Shown in pieces: positions 1-8,419 of a stretch of 38,527 bases of DNA (the stretch's first letter is position 1; the number at the start of each line of letters is the position of its first letter). A program made the position numbers and the translations under genes. This DNA comes from Lachnospiraceae bacterium UBA3821. GTDB taxonomy: Bacteria > Bacillota > Clostridia > Lachnospirales > Lachnospiraceae. The stretch lies in assembly GCA_002368865.1 (NCBI GenBank), contig DFDT01000080.1, forward strand, positions 19,753 to 58,279, in the 5' to 3' direction. A model generated the notes under the pieces. It did no database searches and was not told the DNA's origin. It saw only the letters and a program-made list of their open reading frames with translations.

Positions 1-743
1 GAGTGGATAATGCTCTGCGGATGTACCACCACCTGGATCCGGTCCAGATCCACATCAAACAGCCACTTTGCCTCCATCACTTCCAGACCTTTATTCACCA
101 ATGTCGAGGAATCGATCGTGATCTTTCTTCCCATGGACCAGTTGGGATGCTTCAGCGCATCCTCCACCCGCATCCCAGCCAGCTCCGCTCTGGTCTTGCC
201 CCGGAAAGGTCCGCCCGATGCGGTCAGCAGGATTTTTTCAATTTTATCCTTCGGCTCCCCGTTCAGGGACTGAAAAATAGCGCTGTGTTCGCTGTCCACG
301 GGCAGAATCGACACGCCGCACTTTGCCGCTAACGGCATGATGATATGACCGGCGCATACCAAAGTCTCTTTATTCGCCAGCGCAATGTCTTTCCCCGCCT
401 CGATCGCCGCAATGGTCGGTCTGATACCAATCATGCCCACGATCGCGGTAACTAATACCTCCGACTCCTTCATTGTGGCAATTTCCAGCAGACCGTCCAT
501 TCCCCAGACAACCTTCACCGCCAGATCTGCCACACGTACTTTCAGATCCTCCGCAGCCTCCTCGCTCCACATTGCCGCAAGGCTGGGGTGGAATTCTCTG
601 ATCTGCTGTTCCATCAGCTCCACATTGCTTCCTGCCGCCAGAGCCACCACATCCAGGTCTCCGTTCGCCCGGACCACCTCCAGCGTCTGCGTTCCGATGG
701 AACCTGTGGAACCTAAAATTGCGATTTTTTTCTTTGTATCCAT
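1..743 (-). CDS. dxr: 1-deoxy-D-xylulose 5-phosphate reductoisomerase, 3' part missing (runs off the window)
   Basis: Cytoplasmic NADPH-dependent enzyme that turns DXP into MEP, the committed step of the non-mevalonate isoprenoid pathway. The visible ~247 residues begin [20 protein letters not shown], the Rossmann dinucleotide motif typical of the family, and continue through [20 protein letters not shown] (metal/substrate region) and TASGGPFRG to [10 protein letters not shown], so roughly the N-terminal 60 percent is present and looks intact. ATG at 743 is preferred because GAGGG lies 6 nt upstream; an in-frame ATG at 755 would add MRDI. It follows cdsA by 45 bp in the usual uppS-cdsA-dxr order and should feed the undecaprenyl branch served by uppS. 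An intramembrane protease rseP would normally follow beyond position 1, which cannot be seen. Confidence 0.96.
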   Translation of the reverse strand, partial: MDTKKKIAILGSTGSIGTQTLEVVRANGDLDVVALAAGSNVELMEQQIREFHPSLAAMWSEEAAEDLKVRVADLAVKVVWGMDGLLEIATMKESEVLVTAIVGMIGIRPTIAAIEAGKDIALANKETLVCAGHIIMPLAAKCGVSILPVDSEHSAIFQSLNGEPKDKIEKILLTASGGPFRGKTRAELAGMRVEDALKHPNWSMGRKITIDSSTLVNKGLEVMEAKWLFDVDLDRIQVVVHPQSIIH

Positions 744-788
744 AATATCCCTCATCGTTCTTCTTCCCCTCGAAAGTGCGCTGCGGCG

Positions 789-1589
789 TTATATCATCAG
801 CAGTGCAAGGAAGTATACCATCGGCGCCGTCACAGTCATACTGTCAAACCGGTCCATGATCCCACCATGTCCCGGGATCAGATTCCCGTAGTCTTTGATA
901 TTGTTGTTTCGCTTGATTGCGGATGCCGCCAGATCTCCCACCATGCTCATCACCGCACCGATGGCACAGATAAACGCCAGTGTCAGATAAATCTGATTGG
1001 CGGGAAACGCCAGCTCCACCACAAAATATCCGTAAATTCCGCCGATAAACGCCGAGCCGAGCACGCCGCCGATACAGCCCTCCAGAGACTTCTTGGGGCT
1101 GAGAACCGGAAAAATTTTCTTTTTGCCAATCAGTTTTCCCACCACGTATGCACAGGTATCACATCCCCAGGAGCTGATGAGGATCAGCCACACCAGATAC
1201 TGCCCCTGTTCACTCATACGGGTCAGATACACAAAGGAGAGCATCACCGGCGCGTACAGAAAAGAAAACACAGCCGACGTCACCTGAGATGCCTGATATT
1301 TCGGAAACGTCACCACATAACAGAACATCTCCGCCAGAAAAACCGCCACAATACACATCAGCAGCAGCACTTTATCCGTAGAAAAATAAACCGCTGCATA
1401 GTACGAGACAACGCCTGCAAGGCCAATGCCCTCCAGCCAGCCACTGCATCCCAGCGCTTTGGTCAGCTCCCTGTATGCGATCAGGGAACACAACAGGAGG
1501 ATCAGCAAAAGCGGCCACTCCCCCAAAAACATGACACCAACGGCAATGATGAGTAAAATAATTCCGCTGATCAGTCTGGTCCAAAACAT
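789..1589 (-). CDS. cdsA: Phosphatidate cytidylyltransferase (CDP-diglyceride synthase)
   Basis: Integral membrane enzyme making CDP-diacylglycerol from phosphatidate and CTP, the precursor of all phospholipids; pgsA, which uses its product, is also in this window. The 266-residue protein is almost wholly hydrophobic (about 7-8 membrane segments) and carries the family signature near the C-terminus: GDLAASAIKRNNNIKDYGN followed by LIPGHGGIMDRFDSM, with the conserved Asp residues. Length is normal for the family. GGAGG sits about 6 nt before the ATG, and the gene starts 2 nt after the uppS stop, so the two are almost certainly co-translated. Confidence 0.96.
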   Translation of the reverse strand: MFWTRLISGIILLIIAVGVMFLGEWPLLLILLLCSLIAYRELTKALGCSGWLEGIGLAGVVSYYAAVYFSTDKVLLLMCIVAVFLAEMFCYVVTFPKYQASQVTSAVFSFLYAPVMLSFVYLTRMSEQGQYLVWLILISSWGCDTCAYVVGKLIGKKKIFPVLSPKKSLEGCIGGVLGSAFIGGIYGYFVVELAFPANQIYLTLAFICAIGAVMSMVGDLAASAIKRNNNIKDYGNLIPGHGGIMDRFDSMTVTAPMVYFLALLMI

Positions 1590-1591
1590 AT

Positions 1592-2311
1592 TTACTCCTC
1601 CTTCAAGCCGCCGTACTTTCTGTCCCTATGATTATATGCCTCCACAGCTTTGACCAATTCTTCTTTTGTGAAATCAGGCCATGCCACGGGCGTAAAATAA
1701 AATTCCGTATAAGCCAACTGCCACAGCAGAAAATTGGAAATCCGCTGCTCATTGCAGGTGCGGATCAACAGATCCGGATCGGGAATCCCCGCCGTGTCGA
1801 TCTGTGCATTGATCAGATCCGCGGTGATATCCTGTGCGCTCAGCTCTCCCGCCTGCACCTTCCCTGCCAGCTTCTTCACAGCGCGGGTGATCTCATCCCT
1901 GCCGCCGTAGTTGATGGCAATCTGGAAATGAAGACCGTCGTTGTCTTTCGTGGCTTCCATAAGCTCAGCGATTTTTTCCTGAAGGTCCTCCTCCAGGCCG
2001 GTCAAATCCCCGATCACACGCACGCACATGCGGTTTTTCTCCGCCGTCTTCAGGCAGTTTTTCATATAGTTGCGCAAAAGCTTCATCAACGCGTCCACTT
2101 CATCCTGCGGACGGTTCCAGTTCTCCGTGGAAAAAGCATACACCGTCAGATACTGAATCCCCATTTTGTACGCTTCTTCGCAGATCTTTTCCACGGTTTT
2201 GGCACCCTCCACATGGCCGTAATTGCGCGGAAGTCCCTTCGCCTTTGCCCACCGTCCGTTTCCGTCCAAAATAATTGCCACATGTTTCGGCATTTGAAGA
2301 TTTTCGTCCAT
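1592..2311 (-). CDS. uppS: Isoprenyl transferase (undecaprenyl diphosphate synthase)
   Basis: Cytoplasmic cis-prenyltransferase that adds isopentenyl units to farnesyl diphosphate to build the C55 lipid carrier for peptidoglycan and other wall polymers. Visible motifs are HVAIILDGNGRWAKAKGLPR (Asp for Mg-diphosphate binding), GHVEGAK, YAFSTENWNRP, INYGGRDEI and the C-terminal PDLLIRTCNEQRISNFLLWQ segment. ATG at 2311 is chosen because AGAGGTGG lies 5-6 nt upstream and the protein then begins MDENLQMPKHVAII, as homologues do. The frame stays open to 2356 but those 15 residues look like non-coding sequence. Length is 239 residues, within the family range. It lies between frr and cdsA in a conserved cluster. 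Confidence 0.96.
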   Translation of the reverse strand: MDENLQMPKHVAIILDGNGRWAKAKGLPRNYGHVEGAKTVEKICEEAYKMGIQYLTVYAFSTENWNRPQDEVDALMKLLRNYMKNCLKTAEKNRMCVRVIGDLTGLEEDLQEKIAELMEATKDNDGLHFQIAINYGGRDEITRAVKKLAGKVQAGELSAQDITADLINAQIDTAGIPDPDLLIRTCNEQRISNFLLWQLAYTEFYFTPVAWPDFTKEELVKAVEAYNHRDRKYGGLKEE

Positions 2312-2391
2312 TCTTGCCACCTCTGTCCGCGTGTACATAACAAGGCGGATGAGCATAACCCCTCCGCCCTGTCTTGCTCTTATATTCCAGA

Positions 2392-2943
2392 CTACACAGT
2401 CATGATCTCCTTGGATTTTGCTTCCATCACCACATCAATCTCTTTGATGTACTTATCGGTGATCTTCTGCAGCTCCTCTTCCAGCTGCTTGATCTCATCC
2501 TCGGAAATTTCGGTCTTTGCCAGCTTCTTGAATGCATCATTTCCGTCTCTTCTGATGTTGCGCACCGCAACCTTTGCATCCTCAGCCTTTTTCTTTACTT
2601 CTTTCGCCAAATCCTTTCTGCGCTCCTCCGTGAGCTCCGGGAACACCAGACGGATCACGCTGCCATCATTGGACGGATTGATTCCGATATCGGAAGTCTG
2701 GATCGCCTTCTCAATAGCTTTGATCATATTTTTCTCCCAGGGAGCAATCTGGATGATCCGCGCCTCCGGCACCGTCACATTGCCCACCTGCTGAATGGGA
2801 GTCGGCGTACCGTAATAATCTACGCGAAGTTTGTCCAGCACATGGGGATTCGCACGTCCCGCGCGGATTCCGGCGTAATCCTGCTCCAGAAAGTCCATTG
2901 CCTTTTTCATTTTGTCATCATACTGCTGTAATCTTGCGTCCAT
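2392..2943 (-). CDS. frr: Ribosome recycling factor
   Basis: Acts with EF-G to split post-termination ribosomes. The 183-residue protein matches the family from end to end: the N-terminal helix with MKKAMDFLEQDYAGIRAGRA, then PHVLDKLRVDYYGTPTPIQQ, APWEKNMIKAIEKAI, the hinge segment RLVFPELTEERRKDLAKEVK and the terminal helix. Nothing is missing. It lies 30 bp after pyrH, the standard bacterial order pyrH-frr, and has GAGGAG about 8 nt before its ATG. Confidence 0.98.
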   Translation of the reverse strand: MDARLQQYDDKMKKAMDFLEQDYAGIRAGRANPHVLDKLRVDYYGTPTPIQQVGNVTVPEARIIQIAPWEKNMIKAIEKAIQTSDIGINPSNDGSVIRLVFPELTEERRKDLAKEVKKKAEDAKVAVRNIRRDGNDAFKKLAKTEISEDEIKQLEEELQKITDKYIKEIDVVMEAKSKEIMTV

Positions 2944-2973
2944 AAGTCTTCTCCTCTCAATAAACTCTATCTC

Positions 2974-3675
2974 TTATACCGTCACTTTCGTGCCGTTGAA
3001 ATTTCCCTTTACGGTATTGATGATACTGTTTTCCTCATTCAGCCCGAACACCCACATAGGCATCTTGTTGTCTCTTGCCAGAATGGAAGCCGTCATATCC
3101 ACAACCTGCAGATTCTTCGCGATCACCTCATCGATCGTCACCTCACTGTATTTCTTTGCCCCCGGATTCTTCGCAGGATCCGCATCGTACACGCCGTCGA
3201 TGGACTTCGCCAACAGGATCACGTCCGCATCCACCTCGATGGCTCGCAATACCACGCCGGTATCCGTGGAAAAATAAGGATGCCCCGTTCCGCCGGCAAA
3301 AAATACCACCATATTCTTTTCAAAATATTTATTTGCCCGGTCCTTGGAAAACAGCTTTGTGAAAGAGCCGCACTCAAAAGGCGTCAGGATATTGGTCATC
3401 ATGCCCACAGAACGGAAGATCTCCGAAACGTAGATACAATTCATGATCGTGGCCAGCATACCGATCTGGTCCGCTTTGGTACGGTCAATGTTTTCGCTGG
3501 ATCTGCCACGCCAGAAGTTACCGCCGCCGATGACAATCCCCACCTGGATTCCATCATCCACCAACTCCTTGACCTGCAAGGCAACCTTTCTGACCGTTTC
3601 CTCGTCAAACCCTGTCTTCTTTTCTCCCGCCAACGCTTCTCCTGAAAGTTTCAGCAAAATTCTGCGCATATGCAC
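2974..3675 (-). CDS. pyrH: UMP kinase (uridylate kinase)
   Basis: Hexameric amino-acid-kinase-fold enzyme that phosphorylates UMP to UDP and is normally controlled by GTP and UTP. Motifs: RILLKLSGEALAG (phosphate loop), VGIVIGGGNFWRGR, DQIGMLATIMNC, FFAGGTGHPYFSTDT and VDADVILLAKSIDGVYDADP. The 233-residue length is normal. GTG at 3675 is taken as start because AGGAGG lies 5 nt upstream; an ATG two codons later would leave a spacing of 11 nt. pyrH usually follows rpsB-tsf. Here a bactofilin gene precedes it by 39 bp instead. Confidence 0.97.
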   Translation of the reverse strand: MHMRRILLKLSGEALAGEKKTGFDEETVRKVALQVKELVDDGIQVGIVIGGGNFWRGRSSENIDRTKADQIGMLATIMNCIYVSEIFRSVGMMTNILTPFECGSFTKLFSKDRANKYFEKNMVVFFAGGTGHPYFSTDTGVVLRAIEVDADVILLAKSIDGVYDADPAKNPGAKKYSEVTIDEVIAKNLQVVDMTASILARDNKMPMWVFGLNEENSIINTVKGNFNGTKVTV

Positions 3676-3714
3676 CCTGGCCTCCTTTTTTCTATCAATT
3701 CTTATTTGAAAGAA

Positions 3715-5112
3715 CTATACTGCGTCAAAAAAACTGGTCGGGTTAATATCCGCATAACACTGCAGACACATTCCCTCGATCACGGCACCGTTGTTGATCT
3801 GGATGGATTTGAACTTGATATTGCCCACCACGATTGCCGTGGAATCCAGAATGATGGGGCCGTGCACATCGATATCTCCCTTTACAGCGCCTGCGATGGC
3901 CGCACTGTTTGCCGAGATATTCCCGAGCACCACCGCTTTTGCTCCCAGCTTCACCGCACCGTCGCTGACAATATCCCCGGTCAGCTTGGCACCCTCCGCG
4001 TAAACCTCCGCTGCACGGACATTTCCATGGATCTGTCCGCTCACACTGAGTTTTCCGGTGGTCTCCACATTTCCCTCGATCATACCCATCACACTGACAG
4101 GCGCATCGGCAAACAGATCACCGTAAATATTCATCCCTGCGGCAATGACAGAGGTTCCCTCTGCAACATAGCTCATTTCCTTCGCTGCTCTTTCCAGATT
4201 CATCTCCGCGATCTGGGCCATATCCGCCTTGAGCGATTCCTCAGGTCGATCCGCATCCTGTACAGGTGCTGAGCTTTGCGGCTCCTGGGACTCCTCCAAA
4301 AACGGCATCTCTTTGATCAATTCTCTCCGGAATGATTCAGCCGACGCCTGCTCTTCCAGCTCCGAATCTCCGATCTCAGACTCTTCGACCACCAATTCTT
4401 CCGTCAAAACTTCCTCCGCATCCAGACCTTCATATACTTCATTCTCATCATGCCATTCCGCTGCGATCTCCGTGGCGGATGCCTCCAACAGCTCTTCTGC
4501 CGGTACGAGTTCCGTATCCACAACGGGTTCGGGTTCCATCTCCACGACGGGCTCAGACATTATTTCCACGGCTGGCTCCGGTTCTGCTTCCACAACAGGC
4601 TCCGGCTCTGCCTCCATATCCGGCTCAGACATTGCTTCCGCAACAGTCTCCTGCGGTTCTTCCGGAATTTGTTCTTCTTCCTCGGGGAGCGCCGCGATCG
4701 CCGCCGCAAGCATATCCTCCAGCGACTGCATATCCGCCGGATCGCTTTCGGCTTCCGCAACCGGCTCCTGCGTTTCAGGATACACCACCTTCATCTGGGT
4801 ACTTTCGGCGGTAGTCTCCTCCGGGAAAGCAATACTGTCGATATTTTTCAACATCTCCTCCAGCGAGATATCCGAGACATCCTGGGCTGCGTCCTGCACC
4901 GTATCCGATGTCTGCCGTTCTTCCGATGTCTGCTGCTCTTCCGCCCCCTCATCTGTCGGCTCCTCCGCTGCCGCTGCAGCCGCGAACGCCGCCATGATCT
5001 CTTCCTGCGTCATGATATGATTTCCACCGGCTGCGGCTCCGCCATTCTCATTCGGCATCAGCTCATCCACAGCCTGTGACAAGTCTTCTTTCAAATCCGA
5101 GAAAAAACCCAT
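3715..5112 (-). CDS. Polymer-forming bactofilin with a long acidic N-terminal region
   Basis: The last ~130 residues (about 320-450) are a bactofilin (DUF583) beta-helix: repeated short strands such as GDLFADAPVSVMGMIEGNVE, KLSVSGQIHGNV, KLTGDIVSDGAVKLGAKAVV and GNIKFKSIQINNGAVIEG. Bactofilins self-assemble into filaments that scaffold wall enzymes at the membrane face. The N-terminus MGFFSDLKEDLSQAVDEL is a short amphipathic helix of possible membrane-targeting type, followed by about 280 residues that are strongly acidic and Ala/Glu/Pro-rich, with imperfect repeats around EPVVEAEPEP, EIMSEPVVEMEPEP and EPVVDTE (residues ~165-200). ATG at 5112 is used because GGAGGGG lies 6 nt before it; an upstream GTG at 5127 overlaps that site. 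It is 40 bp after the polysaccharide deacetylase gene, which suggests a wall-related role. The low-complexity part makes this far longer than minimal bactofilins. Confidence 0.88.
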   Translation of the reverse strand: MGFFSDLKEDLSQAVDELMPNENGGAAAGGNHIMTQEEIMAAFAAAAAAEEPTDEGAEEQQTSEERQTSDTVQDAAQDVSDISLEEMLKNIDSIAFPEETTAESTQMKVVYPETQEPVAEAESDPADMQSLEDMLAAAIAALPEEEEQIPEEPQETVAEAMSEPDMEAEPEPVVEAEPEPAVEIMSEPVVEMEPEPVVDTELVPAEELLEASATEIAAEWHDENEVYEGLDAEEVLTEELVVEESEIGDSELEEQASAESFRRELIKEMPFLEESQEPQSSAPVQDADRPEESLKADMAQIAEMNLERAAKEMSYVAEGTSVIAAGMNIYGDLFADAPVSVMGMIEGNVETTGKLSVSGQIHGNVRAAEVYAEGAKLTGDIVSDGAVKLGAKAVVLGNISANSAAIAGAVKGDIDVHGPIILDSTAIVVGNIKFKSIQINNGAVIEGMCLQCYADINPTSFFDAV

Positions 5113-5151
5113 TTTTTTCCCCTCCACCTTTATTATGCAGCCTATCCTGCT

Positions 5152-6018
5152 TTAGCGATGCAGATGCTGTACCGGCACGGTGTCCTCCGTGATCGGCAGT
5201 AATTCGGTGTCCTCCATCGCCTGAATCGTCTCAATGATCTTCGGCAAAGCGTCCACTGTGGCTCTCTTATCCGCCGCATCATGCATCAGCACCACGGATG
5301 TCTTCCAGCGTGGTATCGTTGCCGTGCTGTTCTGCACCAGCAGATCGATACTGATGTGCCGATTCGCCGCATCTCCGGAATCCACGTTCCAATCATAGAA
5401 CACCACATCCTGGCTGTCCAGATAATAGGCAAAGAACCGCATATCCTGTTTGCTCACCGTATTGGAACTTCCCCCGGGGAAACGGTAATACTTACATTTC
5501 ACTCCGGTCAGTTCCTCCAGATAATTCTGCTGTTTTTCAAAATCCTCTTTGAAACTGTCCAATGATTCATACAGTTCCATGTACTTATGGCTGTATGAAT
5601 GCATGCCAAGTGTATGTCCCTCGTCCACGATCCGCCTGATCGCGGCCTGGGACTTCTCATCCTCTTTGCCGACCACAAAAAAAGTGGCCTTCACATCATA
5701 TTCTGCCAATATATCCAAAATTTCATCTGTGTAAACGCTCGGTCCATCGTCAAAGGTCAGATATACTTTATGTCCGATCCCGTCCTGCACGTCCGCTATC
5801 TGCTCCGGCTCCCCCTGTGTCTCAGTCTTCTGACCGGTCTGCGCCAGCCTGTCAAACAATTCCTGCAGGCGCTTCGCCCTGTCCGTTTCCACTATGCTCT
5901 CCGACATGCGGTCGACCCTTTGTTCCAGGTCATTCACCCGGTAAAACAAAAAAGCACAGCAGACTACAGTTATGAACAATATCGCAAGCAGCACAGAATT
6001 TTTCAATTTATCCGACAT
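5152..6018 (-). CDS. Membrane-anchored polysaccharide deacetylase (NodB homology, CE4)
   Basis: Predicted to remove acetyl groups from peptidoglycan or another surface glycan outside the membrane. The 288-residue protein has one N-terminal membrane segment (about residues 7-26, VLLAILFITVVCCAFLFYRV), a short coiled stretch with NDLEQRVDRM, then the NodB domain (about 85-270). All five CE4 motifs are visible: TFDDGPS, HSYSHKY (metal His pair), RFPGGSS, DWNVDSGD and VVLMHDA, so it should be active. The frame stays open for 112 codons upstream, but that part crosses the divergent promoter region and overlaps the aroF-type gene, so ATG at 6018 with AGGGA upstream is the start. It lies 40 bp upstream of the bactofilin gene and is likely co-transcribed with it. 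Confidence 0.92.
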   Translation of the reverse strand: MSDKLKNSVLLAILFITVVCCAFLFYRVNDLEQRVDRMSESIVETDRAKRLQELFDRLAQTGQKTETQGEPEQIADVQDGIGHKVYLTFDDGPSVYTDEILDILAEYDVKATFFVVGKEDEKSQAAIRRIVDEGHTLGMHSYSHKYMELYESLDSFKEDFEKQQNYLEELTGVKCKYYRFPGGSSNTVSKQDMRFFAYYLDSQDVVFYDWNVDSGDAANRHISIDLLVQNSTATIPRWKTSVVLMHDAADKRATVDALPKIIETIQAMEDTELLPITEDTVPVQHLHR

Positions 6019-6051
6019 CTTCCCTGCCTCTTGAATCGATACTTCTGTAAC

Positions 6052-6060
6052 AGTATACCA
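6052..6060 (-). promoter_or_regulatory. Extended -10 promoter of the deacetylase-bactofilin cluster
   Basis: On the minus strand TGGTATACT, an extended -10 element, lies about 35 bp before the deacetylase ATG. The -35 region at 17 bp spacing (TTTCCC) is poor, as often happens with extended -10 promoters. It is divergent from the promoter at 6100-6128. Confidence 0.55.
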
Positions 6061-6099
6061 CATTGTCACTAGCTGGGAAAGTAAAAAATAAAATAAAAT

Positions 6100-6128
6100 T
6101 TGCATCTTGTGCCAACTTATACTATAAT
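6100..6128 (+). promoter_or_regulatory. Sigma-A promoter of the DAHP synthase gene
   Basis: TTGCAT (6100-6105), 17 bp, then a perfect TATAAT (6123-6128), about 42 bp before the first ATG of the DAHP synthase. The -10 is strong and the -35 is only half matched. No leader peptide or T-box features are visible in the ~35-nt leader. Confidence 0.65.
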
Positions 6129-6169
6129 GATTTCCGACAGAAAGGAACAGGGACGGAAAAATCCCTGAT

Positions 6170-7210
6170 ATGGTGACTGACATGGGTTTTGAATTTATCA
6201 AGAAGCTTCCGACTCCTGCGGAGATCCGCGAGGAATTCCCGCTTCCTGCCGAATTGGTGGAAAAGAAAAAGGAACGTGACGCCGAGATCCGGGATGTGAT
6301 CACCGGCAAGAGCAATAAATTTTTGCTGATCATCGGACCCTGCTCCGCAGACAACGAGGATTCCGTCTGCGATTATGTGAGCCGTCTGGCAAAGGTGAAT
6401 GAAAAAGTAAGCGATAAGCTGATCCTGATCCCCAGGATCTATACCAATAAGCCCCGCACCACCGGTGAGGGCTATAAGGGAATGATCCATCAGCCCGACC
6501 CGCAGCAGAAATCGGATTTTCTGGCGGGACTGATCGCAATCCGCAAGATGCACATCCGCGCATTTGAAGAAACCGGGCTGTCCTCGGCAGATGAGATGCT
6601 GTATCCGGAGAACTGGGGCTATCTCTCCGATATTCTGTCCTATGTGGCAGTCGGCGCCCGCTCCGTGGAGGACCAGCAGCATCGTCTGACCGTCAGCGGT
6701 TTTGATATTCCCGCCGGTATGAAGAACCCTACCAGCGGTGATTTCTCCGTCATGCTGAACTCCGTCTATGCGGCACAGCATCCCCACTCCTTCATCTACA
6801 GGGGCTGGGAGGTAAACACCGCCGGAAACGAACTGGCGCACACAGTTCTGCGCGGTGCCACCAACAAGCACGGCCAGAATCTGCCCAACTATCACTATGA
6901 GGATATGAATCTGCTCTGGGAAATGTATGAGAAGATGGATCTAAAGAATCCTGCCTGCGTGGTGGACACCAATCATTCCAACTCCGGCAAGCAGTTTGCA
7001 CAGCAGATCCGCATCGCAAAAGAGATCATGCACAGCCGCAAACTCAATGCCAACATCCACAGTCTGGTGAAAGGTCTGATGATCGAGAGTTATATCGAAG
7101 AGGGCAGCCAGAAGATTGGCGGCGGCGTCTACGGCAAATCCATCACCGATCCCTGCCTGGGATGGACGGATACCGAGCGTCTGATCTACGATCTGGCGGA
7201 ATATGAATGA
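6170..7210 (+). CDS. 3-deoxy-7-phosphoheptulonate (DAHP) synthase, class I
   Basis: First enzyme of the shikimate pathway, condensing PEP and erythrose 4-phosphate. It is of the AroF/AroG/AroH type. Motifs: IIGPCSADN (metal Cys and substrate site), PRIYTNKPRTTGEGYKGMIH (PEP/E4P site), GARSVEDQQHR, GMKNPTSGDF, LRGATNKHGQN, DTNHSNSGKQ and GLMIESYIEEGSQK. The length of 346 residues is typical. The first ATG (6170) has no close ribosome site; ATG at 6182, giving MGFEFIKKLP, is preceded by GGTGA at 5 nt and may be the real start. It is a single gene convergent with spoIIM (13 bp apart), so feedback class cannot be told from context. Confidence 0.96.
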   Translation: MVTDMGFEFIKKLPTPAEIREEFPLPAELVEKKKERDAEIRDVITGKSNKFLLIIGPCSADNEDSVCDYVSRLAKVNEKVSDKLILIPRIYTNKPRTTGEGYKGMIHQPDPQQKSDFLAGLIAIRKMHIRAFEETGLSSADEMLYPENWGYLSDILSYVAVGARSVEDQQHRLTVSGFDIPAGMKNPTSGDFSVMLNSVYAAQHPHSFIYRGWEVNTAGNELAHTVLRGATNKHGQNLPNYHYEDMNLLWEMYEKMDLKNPACVVDTNHSNSGKQFAQQIRIAKEIMHSRKLNANIHSLVKGLMIESYIEEGSQKIGGGVYGKSITDPCLGWTDTERLIYDLAEYE

Positions 7211-7223
7211 TCCGCAAGGGGTC

Positions 7224-7844
7224 TCAGAAAAGCCTGCCGGCGATTCCCCGTAAGAGAGCGGGATTCACATAGCTCTCCAGCGCGCAGCCGGCAACCAATA
7301 ACAAAAGTAATACCGACCAGGACAACACCCGTTCCATGAGGACGGGTGTTTTTAATGCCTGACGGTCCCTCCCATAGATCATGGCACAGGTCTTCCGGCA
7401 CCAGGTCAAAATTCCGTACAACAATACGCCATACAGAATGCCCTGCGGCAGAATGCCGACCAGAGCCAGCAGGATTCCTTTCATCCCCAGCCGGATCCCC
7501 GCCGACGCCAGATAGACTCCGAACGCCAGACCACAGCCGAATGCGGCGCAAAAACAGGCGGCACTGCCCAGATAGGTCGTCGCCAGAAGGGAAATGCCCA
7601 GAAACCGGATGCCCCGCCGGTATAAAAGCGTTGCAAAAAGAGCGCCGCCCTGCAGACTCATAGCAGACATTGCTTCTATCATGTCCGCTGTCCATAAGTC
7701 CGTATGTGCAAGCCATGCGCTCTTTTTCAGAATCAAACATAAAATTCCCGCGGTCATTCCCGCCAAAAACAAATAGAGAAAAAACTTTCTTGTCCGCATC
7801 CCGTCACCCGCCTCTGCTTTTCCAAATATATGCAGGTTGGGCAT
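7224..7844 (-). CDS. SpoIIM-like membrane protein (stage II sporulation protein M family)
   Basis: About 206 residues with five predicted membrane segments, starting with FFLYLFLAGMTAGILCLIL and ending with VLLLLLVAGCALESYVNP, where the ALESYVNP-type ending is characteristic of the SpoIIM/DUF95 family. In Bacillus, SpoIIM joins SpoIID and SpoIIP in the complex that drives engulfment of the forespore. Identity rests on topology and this C-terminal motif, so another member of the DUF95 family is possible. ATG at 7844 has AAGGGA 9 nt upstream, but an internal ATG at 7799 (MRTRKFFLYLF) looks like a more natural membrane-protein start. It follows the Nudix gene by 23 bp in the same direction. Confidence 0.75.
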   Translation of the reverse strand: MPNLHIFGKAEAGDGMRTRKFFLYLFLAGMTAGILCLILKKSAWLAHTDLWTADMIEAMSAMSLQGGALFATLLYRRGIRFLGISLLATTYLGSAACFCAAFGCGLAFGVYLASAGIRLGMKGILLALVGILPQGILYGVLLYGILTWCRKTCAMIYGRDRQALKTPVLMERVLSWSVLLLLLVAGCALESYVNPALLRGIAGRLF

Positions 7845-7867
7845 ACGATATGTCCCTTTTAGTCCTT

Positions 7868-8419
7868 TTAGTCCTCTCTGCCATACTTGACCGCATAGGT
7901 TAAGATGGCACAGATCGTCTTGGAATCCTGAATCTTTCCGTCAAAGATCATCTGGATCAGATCATCCAGCTCCCACTCCTCCACATTCAGATATTCGTCC
8001 TCATCCAAATGCTGTTTTCCGGGTTTTAGATCTCTGGCCAGATAAATATCGATCTTCTCATTGCAGAAAGCAACCGTGGTATAAATAGAATTCAGCAGCT
8101 CCAACTCGTCGCAGCTGTATCCGGTCTCCTCTTCCAGCTCTCTCCTGGCCGCATCGATGGTGGGTTCCCCCCGTCCGTTCAGACCGCCTGCGGGGATCTC
8201 CAGCGTATATCGCTCCAGTGCGTTTCTATACTGCCGCACCATCAGGAGTTTTCCGTTTCCCTTGACCGCCACAACGGCCGCCGCCCCCTTGTGATCGATC
8301 AGATCCCACTTGGCTATGTTTCCGTTGGGAATCTGCATGGTATCCTGATAGTAATCCAGGATTGCGCCGTGAGCGATCAACGTCCTGTCGAGTCTTTTAA
8401 TCTCATTTGCTTCACTCAT
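7868..8419 (-). CDS. ADP-ribose pyrophosphatase, Nudix family
   Basis: Predicted to hydrolyse ADP-ribose to AMP and ribose 5-phosphate in the cytoplasm. The Nudix box is complete: G-x5-E-x7-REL-EEE-T-G-Y, read as GGLNGRGEP...ARRELEEETGY at about residues 78-100. It also shows the KLLMVRQYR and LEIPAGG strands typical of the NudF branch. Length is 183 residues. The ATG at 8419 overlaps the end of the GH9 gene by 8 nt, and AGGGAAG lies 9-10 nt upstream. A GTG three codons earlier would fall on that site. The overlap suggests translational coupling to the cellulase gene, an odd pairing that may only reflect shared transcription. Confidence 0.92.
   Translation of the reverse strand: MSEANEIKRLDRTLIAHGAILDYYQDTMQIPNGNIAKWDLIDHKGAAAVVAVKGNGKLLMVRQYRNALERYTLEIPAGGLNGRGEPTIDAARRELEEETGYSCDELELLNSIYTTVAFCNEKIDIYLARDLKPGKQHLDEDEYLNVEEWELDDLIQMIFDGKIQDSKTICAILTYAVKYGRED

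Noticed and set aside
6019..6354. N-terminal extension of the polysaccharide deacetylase by 112 codons
   Set aside because: It would run across two divergent promoters and into the DAHP synthase gene, and the signal-anchor start at 6018 has a ribosome site.
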